DNA of 35,361 nucleotides from assembly GCA_021158625.1 (NCBI GenBank), contig JAGGUG010000044.1, forward strand, positions 1 to 35,361. The letters are read 5' to 3'. The position numbers and the translations under genes were made by a program. Numbering within the stretch: position 1 is the stretch's first letter; each line of letters opens with the position of its first letter. The notes beneath the pieces are model-generated. The model was given only the letters and a program-made list of their open reading frames with translations, was not told where the DNA came from and ran no database searches. This DNA is from Candidatus Omnitrophota bacterium (GTDB lineage: Bacteria > Omnitrophota > 4484-213). Below, piece by piece: positions 16,362 through 24,925 of this stretch.

Positions 16362-17673
16362 TTTTAAATACAAAAGAAATCAACTATACTGCGAGGCTGT
16401 TCCTCTAAAGCAGATTGCTGAGAGCGCAGGGACACCTGTTTATATCTATAGCTATCAAAGTTTAGTTGGTAGATATAAGGAGTTAAAACAAGCATTTGCT
16501 TCTGCTCATCCACTTATCTGCTTTTCGGTAAAAGCAAATTCCAATCTAACAATTTGCAAGGTGCTTAGCGAGCAAGGAGCAGGTCTGGATATTGTTTCCG
16601 GGGGCGAACTTTATCGAGCAAAAAAAATCAAAGTCGATCCCAAAAAGATTGTTTTTGCCGGTGCAGGAAAAACAGAAGAAGAGATAAGAGAGGCGATTAA
16701 AGCAAAGATTTTGCTTATCAATGCCGAATCAGAACAAGAAGTAGAAGAGATTGATAGGATTGCCGGCGAATTAGGAAGGAAGATACGGGTTGGCTTACGG
16801 ATAAATCCTGATGTTCCCGGCGGAGGGCATCGCTATATTCAGACAGCCAAAGAAGAGAATAAATTCGGGATTTCCTTAAAAGAAGCAAAAGAGCTCTTTT
16901 TAAAGAAAGAGAAATTTTCCCATCTGAATATTTGCGGAATTCATTTTCATTTGGGTTCACAGATAACTACACCTCAGCCTTTTGTGAGAGCATTAAAAAA
17001 AATTGTTCCTTTAATCCAGGAACTCAAAAAGAAAGGAGTAGAGATAAGTTATTTAGACATTGGCGGCGGATTTTTTGGAGTGGCTAATAAATTTGCTCGG
17101 GCGATTCTGCCTTTGGTAAAAGGCTTAGAGATAAACCCCGTTAGAAGTAAGTCCCGATTTATGGGGACTGCTCCGGCTGAACATCAGGGGACTTCTAACG
17201 GGGTAAAATTAATATTAGAACCGGGGAGATTCTTGACAGCCGAAAGCGGGATTTTGCTGACCAAGGTGCTTTATATTAAGAAAAGAGAAGAGGGCAAAAG
17301 ATTTATTATTGTAGACGCCGGAATGAACGACTTTATTCGCCCTGCTTTGTATAACGCGTATCACGAGGTTATCCCTGTTGTCCGAAAACCGCTCAACCCT
17401 CAACCCTCAACCCTCAGCGATGTTGTCGGGCCGGTTTGTGAAAGTGGAGATTTCTTTGCCAAAGACAGAAATTTACCTTTGCTAAAAAGCGGAGACTTTT
17501 TGGCAGTAATGGAGAGTGGAGCCTATGGATTTGTAATGGCTTCTAATTACAACTCCCGTCCCCGCCCGGCTGAAATTTTAGTAAAAGAAGATAAATTTTA
17601 TCTGATTCGGGAAAGAGAAAGATATAGAGATTTAATCCGTGGAGAGTTAACTATGGAGGGTAGCCCTCCATAG
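16354..17673 (+). CDS. lysA: Diaminopimelate decarboxylase with an in-frame palindromic insertion
   Basis: CFSVKANSNLTICKVLSEQGAGLDIVSGGEL, GIHFHLGSQI, YLDIGGGFF, VVGPVCESGDFFAKDR; extra segment INPVRSKSRFMGTAPAEHQGTSNGVK. The ORF track start is 16339. Confidence 0.94.
   Translation: MSNFKYKRNQLYCEAVPLKQIAESAGTPVYIYSYQSLVGRYKELKQAFASAHPLICFSVKANSNLTICKVLSEQGAGLDIVSGGELYRAKKIKVDPKKIVFAGAGKTEEEIREAIKAKILLINAESEQEVEEIDRIAGELGRKIRVGLRINPDVPGGGHRYIQTAKEENKFGISLKEAKELFLKKEKFSHLNICGIHFHLGSQITTPQPFVRALKKIVPLIQELKKKGVEISYLDIGGGFFGVANKFARAILPLVKGLEINPVRSKSRFMGTAPAEHQGTSNGVKLILEPGRFLTAESGILLTKVLYIKKREEGKRFIIVDAGMNDFIRPALYNAYHEVIPVVRKPLNPQPSTLSDVVGPVCESGDFFAKDRNLPLLKSGDFLAVMESGAYGFVMASNYNSRPRPAEILVKEDKFYLIRERERYRDLIRGELTMEGSPP
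17135..17204. repeat. Palindromic element inserted in-frame in lysA
   Basis: Perfect 14-nt termini ACCCCGTTAGAAGT (17135-17148) / ACTTCTAACGGGGT (17191-17204); inner hairpin AGTCCC/GGGACT (17150-17169). Confidence 0.92.
17392..17419. repeat. In-frame heptad array CTCAACC x3 plus CTCAGCG in lysA
   Basis: Direct reading; encodes PLNPQPSTLS. Confidence 0.9.
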
Positions 17674-17677
17674 TTAA
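17647..17677. repeat. Perfect 14-bp palindrome with 3-nt loop spanning the lysA stop codon
   Basis: TTAACTATGGAGGG-tag-CCCTCCATAGTTAA. Confidence 0.9.
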
Positions 17678-17684
17678 TTAAGAA

Positions 17685-18674
17685 ATGCAGAGAATAAATT
17701 TCGTAAAAGCAGTTGCTTCGGGGAATGATTTTATAATTATTGATGCTACTCGCTACCCGCTACCCGCTACCCGTCTTTATAAAAAACTTGCTAAAGAACT
17801 TTGTAAAAGGAAATTTGGAATTGGCGCAGATGGACTCTTATTAGTTGAGCCCTCTCAGAAGGCAGATTTCAGGATGCGCATTTTTAATCCTGACGGCAGC
17901 GAAGCCGAGATGTGCGGGAATGGAGCGCGCTGTGCGGCACTACACGCTACACGCAAAAGAACACAAGAAAAAAAAATAAAAATAGAGACGAAGGCAGGAA
18001 TTGTAGAGGCGGAAATTCAAACCCGCTACCCGCAAAATATAAAGATAAAAATGCCGCAACCTAAAAATTTTAAACTTGATATTCCTCTAAAAATTGACAA
18101 CAAAAGCATATCAGTGAGTTTTGTTAATCTCGGTGTCCCACACGCAGTCGTCTTTGTTAAAAATTTAGAAAAAGTTGATGTTCAGAATTTGGGCAGAAAG
18201 ATTCGCGAGCATCAAGAATTTCAGCCCGAGGGAACAAATGTTAATTTCGTCCAGGTATTGACTGGCGAGACTGTCCGCATCAGGACTTACGAGCGTGGCG
18301 TAGAGGAGGAGACGCTTTCTTGCGGCACGGGGAGCGTAGCCGCTGCGATTATCGCAGAGCGCAAAGCGCAGAGCACAAAGCGCAAACTACCCCGAACAGC
18401 CCCGAACAGCCCCGAAGGGCAAGCCTACGGGGCAGGCAAGACTACGGGACAGGCAGAGCACAAAATCAACCCCGTGGGAAATTTTGCTAAGAACTCTCTG
18501 AATTCCAAAGGTGTATCTCACATAGCAAAGGTGATTTCTAAGAGGGTCAATGTGCACACACAAGGAGAAATATTAAAGGTTTATCTCGATGAGCAATTGA
18601 AGGATGTGTATTTAGAAGGAGAGGCGAGGATTATTTATTTTGGCAGTATAGTTAACGCAACAAAACAAGTCTGA
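17685..18674 (+). CDS. dapF: Diaminopimelate epimerase with several repeat-derived segments
   Basis: AVASGNDFIIID, FNPDGSEAEMCGNGARCAA, EEETLSCGTGSVAAA; long extra segment between the catalytic CGTGS region and VNVHTQGE. Confidence 0.93.
   Translation: MQRINFVKAVASGNDFIIIDATRYPLPATRLYKKLAKELCKRKFGIGADGLLLVEPSQKADFRMRIFNPDGSEAEMCGNGARCAALHATRKRTQEKKIKIETKAGIVEAEIQTRYPQNIKIKMPQPKNFKLDIPLKIDNKSISVSFVNLGVPHAVVFVKNLEKVDVQNLGRKIREHQEFQPEGTNVNFVQVLTGETVRIRTYERGVEEETLSCGTGSVAAAIIAERKAQSTKRKLPRTAPNSPEGQAYGAGKTTGQAEHKINPVGNFAKNSLNSKGVSHIAKVISKRVNVHTQGEILKVYLDEQLKDVYLEGEARIIYFGSIVNATKQV
17746..17773. repeat. In-frame heptad array CTACTCG + CTACCCG x3 in dapF
   Basis: Direct reading; encodes ATRYPLPATR. 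Confidence 0.9.
18354..18388. repeat. In-frame heptad array GCAGAGC-GCAAAGC-GCAGAGC-ACAAAGC-GCAAACT in dapF, followed by AACAGCCCCG decamers
   Basis: Five in-register 7-mers, then a GC-rich repeat with CCCCGAA/TACGGGG segments at about 18389-18455. Confidence 0.82.
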
Positions 18675-18700
18675 CTTAAAATGTTACATTAAATAGTAAA

Positions 18701-19906
18701 ATGCCACACTTTAATTCTATTCCTGAGATAATTGAAGACCTCAAAAAGGGCAAAATCGTTATCGTTGTTGACGATGAAGCCCGCGAAAATGAGGGCGACC
18801 TCATTACCTCTGCCCAGTATATCAGCAAAGAAAAGATTAATTTTATGGCTAAATATGGCCGAGGATTAATTTGTCTGCCCATCATCGGAGAGCGTCTTGA
18901 TGAATTAAATCTTGGGCCAATGGTTTCTCCCAATACTGAGCATTTAAGAACCGATTTTTCGGTTTCTGTGGATGCCAGGAAGGGAATTACCACCGGAATT
19001 TCTGCTGCTGACCGGGCAAAGACAATAAAAACAATTCTGAATAAGAAGACAAAACCGAAGGATTTGACAAAGCCAGGTCATATCTTCCCTCTGCGGGCAA
19101 AAGCAGGAGGGGTTTTGGTGCGCGCTGGGCACACAGAAGCGGCAGTAGACTTAATGAAATTAGCCCATTTATTTCCAGCGGGTGTGATCTGCGAGATTAT
19201 GAACGAAGACGGAACAATGGCGCGCACACCCGAGCTATTCAAATTTGCCCGGAGGCATAAGCTGAAACTCTGCACTATTGCTCAGCTCATAAAATATAGA
19301 CGTCGCTCAGAGAAATTGATTAAAAGGGTAGTAGAAAGCAACCTTGTTAATGCTTATGGTAAATGGCGGCTTTTCGCCTATGAATCTATTTTAGATAAAG
19401 AGACCCATATTGCTTTGGTTATGGGCAAGTTTAACAAAAAGGAGGAGGTCCTGGTAAGGGTGCATTCGCAGTGTCTGACCGGCGATGTCTTTGGCTCTTT
19501 TCGCTGTGATTGTGGAGAGCAATTACATAAGGCAATGGAAGAGATTGCCAGAGAAAAGCGGGGTGTGGTTCTTTATCTGCAGCAAGAAGGAAGAGGGATT
19601 GGTTTACTGAATAAATTAAAGGCATATGTTTTACAGGATAAAGGCTTGGATACTGTAGAGGCAAATAAAAAATTGGGGTTTAAACCCGATCTGCGGGATT
19701 ATGGCATTGGCGCCCAGATTCTGGCAGATTTAGGATTGAAGAAGATAAAATTATTGACTAATAATCCGCAAAAAGTAATCGGTTTAGCGGGATATGGTTT
19801 AGAGATAAGCAAATGGATTCCTTTAGAAATCAAGCCCCATTTTTTTAATAAGGCTTATCTTAAAACAAAAAAGGAAAAGATGGGGCATAAACTCAGAAGG
19901 GTGTGA
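18701..19906 (+). CDS. ribBA: Bifunctional 3,4-DHBP synthase / GTP cyclohydrolase II
   Basis: [28 protein letters not shown] (RibB part); [35 protein letters not shown] (RibA part). Confidence 0.96.
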   Translation: MPHFNSIPEIIEDLKKGKIVIVVDDEARENEGDLITSAQYISKEKINFMAKYGRGLICLPIIGERLDELNLGPMVSPNTEHLRTDFSVSVDARKGITTGISAADRAKTIKTILNKKTKPKDLTKPGHIFPLRAKAGGVLVRAGHTEAAVDLMKLAHLFPAGVICEIMNEDGTMARTPELFKFARRHKLKLCTIAQLIKYRRRSEKLIKRVVESNLVNAYGKWRLFAYESILDKETHIALVMGKFNKKEEVLVRVHSQCLTGDVFGSFRCDCGEQLHKAMEEIAREKRGVVLYLQQEGRGIGLLNKLKAYVLQDKGLDTVEANKKLGFKPDLRDYGIGAQILADLGLKKIKLLTNNPQKVIGLAGYGLEISKWIPLEIKPHFFNKAYLKTKKEKMGHKLRRV

Positions 19907-19916
19907 CAAAAAATAC

Positions 19917-19944
19917 TTGACAAAAAATGAAAATATGACATAAT
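19917..19944 (+). promoter_or_regulatory. Candidate sigma-70-type promoter for the merR/pil operon
   Basis: TTGACA (19917-19922), 16-nt spacer, CATAAT (19939-19944), upstream of the gene at 20028. Confidence 0.5.
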
Positions 19945-20027
19945 GTATGTATCAATATCTACCATTATATGTAGCACTTGTTATATGTGTTAAGGGTTAA
20001 TCACAAAAAGATTGAAGGAGATTTATA

Positions 20028-20288
20028 ATGGAGTCGGAAGTGAAGAGGTTGATTTCTGCAAGAGAAATTCAGGTTAAATATCATATTTCTCTTTCTAGTG
20101 TAAACTATTACACTAATTTAGGACTCCTGCCTGTTGCGGGTAAGCGAGGGAATAAGCGATTATATGACCCAGACCTCATAAGAAAGAGAATGAAAGAAAT
20201 CCACAGACTTAAGCGCGAAGGTTTTCCTCTTCGGTTGATACAACGCCACTTTCTTTCTTCTTCCGAAGAGATTTTTCCAGTGGGTTGA
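20028..20288 (+). CDS. Small MerR-type HTH regulator
   Basis: ISAREIQVKYHISLSSVNYYTNLGLLPVAGKRGNKRLYDPDLIRKRMKEIHRLKREGFPL; preceded by GGAG. Confidence 0.75.
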   Translation: MESEVKRLISAREIQVKYHISLSSVNYYTNLGLLPVAGKRGNKRLYDPDLIRKRMKEIHRLKREGFPLRLIQRHFLSSSEEIFPVG

Positions 20289-20342
20289 ATTTTAAAGATA
20301 GTTATATAGTTTTGTGCAGTTTAGTAAGATGTGAGGGGAATA

Positions 20343-22040
20343 ATGAGAAAGAAAGGAACCGTTTCCTCGAGAGAACCTCTTCCTGCAGGGATAGATATCG
20401 GCAGTTCTGGCATCAAGTTAGTCCAGTTGGCTCTGAATTCGCAACAAGGATTAGAGATTATCCGGCTTGATCAAGCCCAATACAAAGAGGTAAACCAGGG
20501 GCTTGAGCCGAACGCCAGAAAGATAGAATTGTTGAGGAGGTTGGTGGAGCGGAACAAAATAGGACCGGCGGTGGTAACTTCTCTTTCCATCGATGAACTC
20601 CAGTTCTATAACCTGACTTTACCTTCTATGCCCAGACAGGAACTTTCGGAAGCGGTGCGCTGGAAGATAGAGGAGCTTTTGCCCCCTCATATGCAGATAG
20701 AGCAGGTAGAATTTGATTTTTTTATCCTAAATGAGAAGGAGAGTTTTGAGGTCAAGAGTCAGATAAGTGTACTTGCGGTGGTGGCGGCCAGGGCTGTGGT
20801 CGAAGAGAAGATTAATCTCCTGCAGGAGGTGGGGCTTAAACCTGTGGCGATAGAAGCCGCTCCTTTTGCTCTGGTTGGCTTCAGCCCTAAGATTTCTCGG
20901 GATGACAGGGAAGTAGTGGTGTGGTTAGACCTTGGCGCCGAGCGCACCTCTATGGTTGTTACAAAAGGAAGCAAAATATACTTTTGCCGTAGATTGGCTG
21001 TCAATTCTAACCAGCTCACAAGGGCGATCCTCGAGCATCGTCACTTGGAATGGAACAAGGCAGAAGAACTAAAGATTAAGTGCGGACTTTCTTCAGAGAA
21101 CCTTAGCCAATCTGAAGAAGATAAAACTACATCGCTCTATCTACCTATGGTTTCTACTCTTGAGAACTTGGTAGCTGATATAGAACATTCTTTCAAATAT
21201 TTTTCATATCAAATAACCCAATCTCGAGTGACAAAGTTTGTTCGTGTAGTCCTTAGCGGAGGTGGTGCCAACCTTAAAAATTTACCTCAATTTTTGAGTG
21301 AAAAATTAGAAGCCCCGGTCGAACTTGCCAATCCCTTCAGCGGTCTTAAAATCTCCGAGGAGATTTATAGCCAAAGAGGAGAATTCCTCCAGGCCCCAAG
21401 TGGTTTTGCTCTCGCTTGTGGTTTGGCAGCGAGAGATGTAGATAAAGAGGGTTTCCGTCCGAATCTGGTGCCCAAAAAGGTGGCTAAAGGTTCCAGATTC
21501 TTTTTCTTTGAAAGGGTTTTCCAGAAAACTTTACAGAAGAAGGGGATGCGAATTGGATTATGTATAGCCTGCGCTTTTTTAGTAATTGTGGGATTTCAAT
21601 TAGGTAAAGTAGAACTTTATAAGCGCAGAGTGAATTCAGCCCGAAGGCAAGTTCAGTTAGTCAAGGCCGACTTGCGACGACTCCAATCCCAGCAATTTAA
21701 GCTCGCCGAGAAACAAGCCGAGTTTCAAGATAGGAAATCAAAGTTAGAAGCCCGGCTAAACTTGTTGAAGGTATCCAGACGTCATCCTGAAGAATTCTCC
21801 AGGGTCTTAGCGGAAGTTGCCACCCTTATCCCCGAAGAGATATGGTTGAAGAAATTAATCTACTCTGAGCAAAAGCTTACTATAACTGGCTCTACTTTTG
21901 ATATACAATTGGTAGCGGAATTGATAAAAAAGTTGGAAGCCTCCCCGGATTTCTTTAACCCTGTGTTTAATTATACCCAGAAGGAACCCAAGAAAGAAGG
22001 AACCTATGATTTTGAGATAACCGTGGAGGTAAAACCATAG
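20343..22040 (+). CDS. PilM-PilN fusion (type IV pilus inner-membrane platform; GspL-like architecture)
   Basis: N-terminal PilM/FtsA-like ATPase (AGIDIGSSGIKLVQL, VWLDLGAERTSMVV, VVLSGGGANLKNLPQFLSE), then a TM segment, coiled coil and PilN-like domain (IPEEIWLKKLIYSEQKLTITGSTFD). The ORF track start is 20331. Confidence 0.85.
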   Translation: MRKKGTVSSREPLPAGIDIGSSGIKLVQLALNSQQGLEIIRLDQAQYKEVNQGLEPNARKIELLRRLVERNKIGPAVVTSLSIDELQFYNLTLPSMPRQELSEAVRWKIEELLPPHMQIEQVEFDFFILNEKESFEVKSQISVLAVVAARAVVEEKINLLQEVGLKPVAIEAAPFALVGFSPKISRDDREVVVWLDLGAERTSMVVTKGSKIYFCRRLAVNSNQLTRAILEHRHLEWNKAEELKIKCGLSSENLSQSEEDKTTSLYLPMVSTLENLVADIEHSFKYFSYQITQSRVTKFVRVVLSGGGANLKNLPQFLSEKLEAPVELANPFSGLKISEEIYSQRGEFLQAPSGFALACGLAARDVDKEGFRPNLVPKKVAKGSRFFFFERVFQKTLQKKGMRIGLCIACAFLVIVGFQLGKVELYKRRVNSARRQVQLVKADLRRLQSQQFKLAEKQAEFQDRKSKLEARLNLLKVSRRHPEEFSRVLAEVATLIPEEIWLKKLIYSEQKLTITGSTFDIQLVAELIKKLEASPDFFNPVFNYTQKEPKKEGTYDFEITVEVKP

Positions 22041-22050
22041 AGAAGAAAAT

Positions 22051-22911
22051 ATGTTCGAGAAGTTAGCAAACTTTAAGAAGTTAACAACGAGAGAGAAGAT
22101 CCTGGTTATAGGCTTGGTCCTGGTTGTGGGGGTTAATTTGTATATTCAGCTCATCCACAAACCCATCTCTAAGAGGCTTAAGAACTATAGATTTCAACTC
22201 TTGAAGACAAAGGGAAAACTTGAAGAGCTTGAGTCCAAACTCCCCGATTTAAGAAAACAGAAGGACGATATCAATTCTATGAAGGTTGAATTCAAGAAGA
22301 TGGAAGAACATATCAAAGAAATGGAGAGAACCCTTCCTGGCCGGGGGCAGACTACTCAGTTCTTAAAGGAGCTAACTCGTGAGGCCAGCGGTCTGAATAT
22401 TGAGCTAACTTCCATCAGGCAGAAGGTCGAGCGGTACGGAGATTATTCTCGACTCTTCGTGGAACTCAAATTCAATGCCTCTTATGGAGATATAGTAAAC
22501 TACATTCGGAACTTGGAGAGCATTTCGCCTTATTTGGCTGTGGAGAAGATGGAGGTCTCGGAACCTAAAAAGATGGAAGAGAAAAGCACAGTGCAACTTG
22601 CGCTCTCGGTATTGTTGGGCGAGGCTTATCTTCCCGAGTCCTTCAAAGCGCCTCCTGAGGGTCCACCCGTCAAGGTAAGTAGAGATATATTTATCTCCTC
22701 AAGAGGTCCTGTTTCGAGTGCAAAAATTCAAGTCAGCGAGCTTAAATTGATGGGTGTGACCTGGCGAGGAGAAAGATCCACCGCAATAATAAATAATGAG
22801 GTAGTCAGGGTAGGCGATAAGGTAGGTAATCTAAGAGTCAAGCAGATACTATTAGAATCAGTTACCCTGACAGATGGGCGAGAGGATTTTGTCTTATCAA
22901 TTGAAAGATAA
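22051..22911 (+). CDS. PilO-like protein with C-terminal PilP/GspC-like domain
   Basis: TM, coiled coil and PilO core (ELTREASGLNIELTSIRQ...YGDIVNYIRNLESISPYLAVEKMEV), then LKLMGVTWRGERSTAIINNEVVRVGDKVGNLRVKQILLESVTL. Confidence 0.78.
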   Translation: MFEKLANFKKLTTREKILVIGLVLVVGVNLYIQLIHKPISKRLKNYRFQLLKTKGKLEELESKLPDLRKQKDDINSMKVEFKKMEEHIKEMERTLPGRGQTTQFLKELTREASGLNIELTSIRQKVERYGDYSRLFVELKFNASYGDIVNYIRNLESISPYLAVEKMEVSEPKKMEEKSTVQLALSVLLGEAYLPESFKAPPEGPPVKVSRDIFISSRGPVSSAKIQVSELKLMGVTWRGERSTAIINNEVVRVGDKVGNLRVKQILLESVTLTDGREDFVLSIER

Positions 22912-22947
22912 AAAATAGAAGCGGAACAACACTAATCTAAAGGCGAA

Positions 22948-22976
22948 TCAACGCTGAGGGCCTAAATCAGCGTTGA
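22948..22976 (+). other. Intergenic hairpin between pilO and pilQ
   Basis: Perfect TCAACGCTGA / TCAGCGTTGA with 9-nt loop; no U tract. Confidence 0.7.
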
Positions 22977-23008
22977 GAGGCACTTCTATTTAAAAAGGAG
23001 ATAGTGCT

Positions 23009-24844
23009 ATGAAATCAAAAATTATTAGTAAAAACAGGGCGAGGGTTGTGATTATCTTATTTATTGTTGCTCTCTTTCTAACAACCCCACTTGAGAATAT
23101 CAAGTATGCTTACGGAGATGAGAAGGTTTCTACCGGTGGAGAAAGTTCTTCTTTAGCAGGAGAGAAGTCTGCCACCGTGAGTGGCGTTGCTCTCCCAGGC
23201 GTGGCTCACGCCACGCGTGTTGAGTCTTTGGAAGAACGCTTGAAGAAGAAAATTTCTCTTGATTATAAGGATGCTGATCTCCACAGCGTGCTGCGCTCCA
23301 TAGCCTGGACATATGGGCTCAATTTGGTTACCTCTCCTGATATCAAGGGCAAGGTGACCATAAGTTTACAGGATGTGACCATAGAGGAAGCGCTGGATGC
23401 AATTCTCGCTATAAATGGGCTCACTTACACAAGGCGTAAAGACATCATCTTTATAGCCCCGGGCGACTCCGAGATGGTAGAGATAAAAAACGAAGTTGTC
23501 TTTCTTAAATATATCGCTGCCGGGGAAGCGCAGAATCTTTTAAGAAGAGCTCTTTCACCCAAGGGGGATATAAAAATAGATGAGTTGTCAAATAGCCTGA
23601 TAGTAAGCGATTTCTCTAGCAATATAGCGAAGTTAAAAGAGCTCTTGGGAAAGATAGATGTAGCTCCCACCCAGGTTTTGATTGAAGCAAAGATAGTAGA
23701 TATGACCTCAACCGATTTAAGAGCGTTGGGTGTTAAATGGGATGCGGACTATTCCCCGGGACATGGTATCTTTGACAGGTCTACCAAATACCCTGAACGG
23801 CTGAAAGGCACGATAGATATGACTGAGGAGTCTGCCGGCCTGAGCGGAGGGCAGCTGACCATAGATACCTTTACCCTGAAACATCTTACGGTCACCGCTA
23901 CAATAGATGCCCTGGTGAAGAATGGAAAAGCCAATCTTCTGGCAAGTCCCTCCATTGCTGTCTTGAATGGTCAGGAGGCCCGAATCATAATCGGCGAAAG
24001 ATATCCCTATAAGGAGCGTACCCAGACCGCCACGGGCACCACCGAGACAACAAAGTTTGTGGATATTGGAACCACTCTCAGGGTGACCCCTCAGGTCAAC
24101 GAGGATGGTTACATCACTATGAGAGTCCATCCCGAGGTATCTTCATTATACGCTTCTCTCGATGCAGGACCAAGGATCACCACCCGCGAAGCCGATACCA
24201 CCGTGAGAGTGAAGGAAGGAGAAACTCTGGTTATAGGAGGGCTGATTAAACAGAAGGACAACCGCTCCCGCGGAAAAATCCCCATCTTTGGTGATATTCC
24301 CCTAATCGGATTTCTATTCTCCCGAAGCGAAAGGGATATGGAACAGAAGGAATTGGCGGTATTTATAACCCCCCGGATATTAAGGTCCAGAAAGGAGATG
24401 GAACTCCTTAGCAAGGAGAAGGTCGCCAGGGAAGAGGTATATGTGACCTTGGAGAAAACTGCGCAGCTTTCAATTGTATCCAGGTTATTTAAAAAGGCGA
24501 ATAACCTGGATAAGGGTTACGGACTGGCGAGCCGCAGAAAGAGTGAGCAATTCAGAAAGGCTCAGGCTTTGAGTTTGTTTGAGCACATCTTTACTGAATT
24601 CCCCGACAGTGAGAAGGCTCCGGAGGCGAAGTTTCGGGCAGGAATGATATATTACAGAGACCTGAAGGATTATAAGAAGGCAAAAGATATTTTCTCCCGG
24701 GTAATCTCTGATTATCCAGAAAGCCCCTTCGCAACAAAGGCTAAGTATTATCTTCGCAAAATGGAACCCAAGAAACCTGAGAAAAGAAAAAAGATAAAAC
24801 GGAGACTAAAACCTGACTTAGAGCCCACCTGGAAAATAAAGTAG
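23009..24844 (+). CDS. pilQ: PilQ-type secretin with C-terminal TPR extension
   Basis: ISLDYKDADLHSVLRSIAWTYGLNLV, secretin core (VLNGQEARIIIGERYPY, VKEGETLVIGGLIKQ, IPIFGDIPLIGFLFSR, ELAVFITPRIL), then TPR-like ALSLFEHIFTEFPDSEKAPEAKFRAGMIYYRDLKDYKKAKDIFSRVISDYPES. Confidence 0.9.
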   Translation: MKSKIISKNRARVVIILFIVALFLTTPLENIKYAYGDEKVSTGGESSSLAGEKSATVSGVALPGVAHATRVESLEERLKKKISLDYKDADLHSVLRSIAWTYGLNLVTSPDIKGKVTISLQDVTIEEALDAILAINGLTYTRRKDIIFIAPGDSEMVEIKNEVVFLKYIAAGEAQNLLRRALSPKGDIKIDELSNSLIVSDFSSNIAKLKELLGKIDVAPTQVLIEAKIVDMTSTDLRALGVKWDADYSPGHGIFDRSTKYPERLKGTIDMTEESAGLSGGQLTIDTFTLKHLTVTATIDALVKNGKANLLASPSIAVLNGQEARIIIGERYPYKERTQTATGTTETTKFVDIGTTLRVTPQVNEDGYITMRVHPEVSSLYASLDAGPRITTREADTTVRVKEGETLVIGGLIKQKDNRSRGKIPIFGDIPLIGFLFSRSERDMEQKELAVFITPRILRSRKEMELLSKEKVAREEVYVTLEKTAQLSIVSRLFKKANNLDKGYGLASRRKSEQFRKAQALSLFEHIFTEFPDSEKAPEAKFRAGMIYYRDLKDYKKAKDIFSRVISDYPESPFATKAKYYLRKMEPKKPEKRKKIKRRLKPDLEPTWKIK

Positions 24845-24925
24845 AGGGATGCTTAGGGAGGCTCTTATGTTTCCTTATAGTCCCTATGAATGCCATAACG
24901 AGAGTGACCCGCGAGGAGTAAGAAA

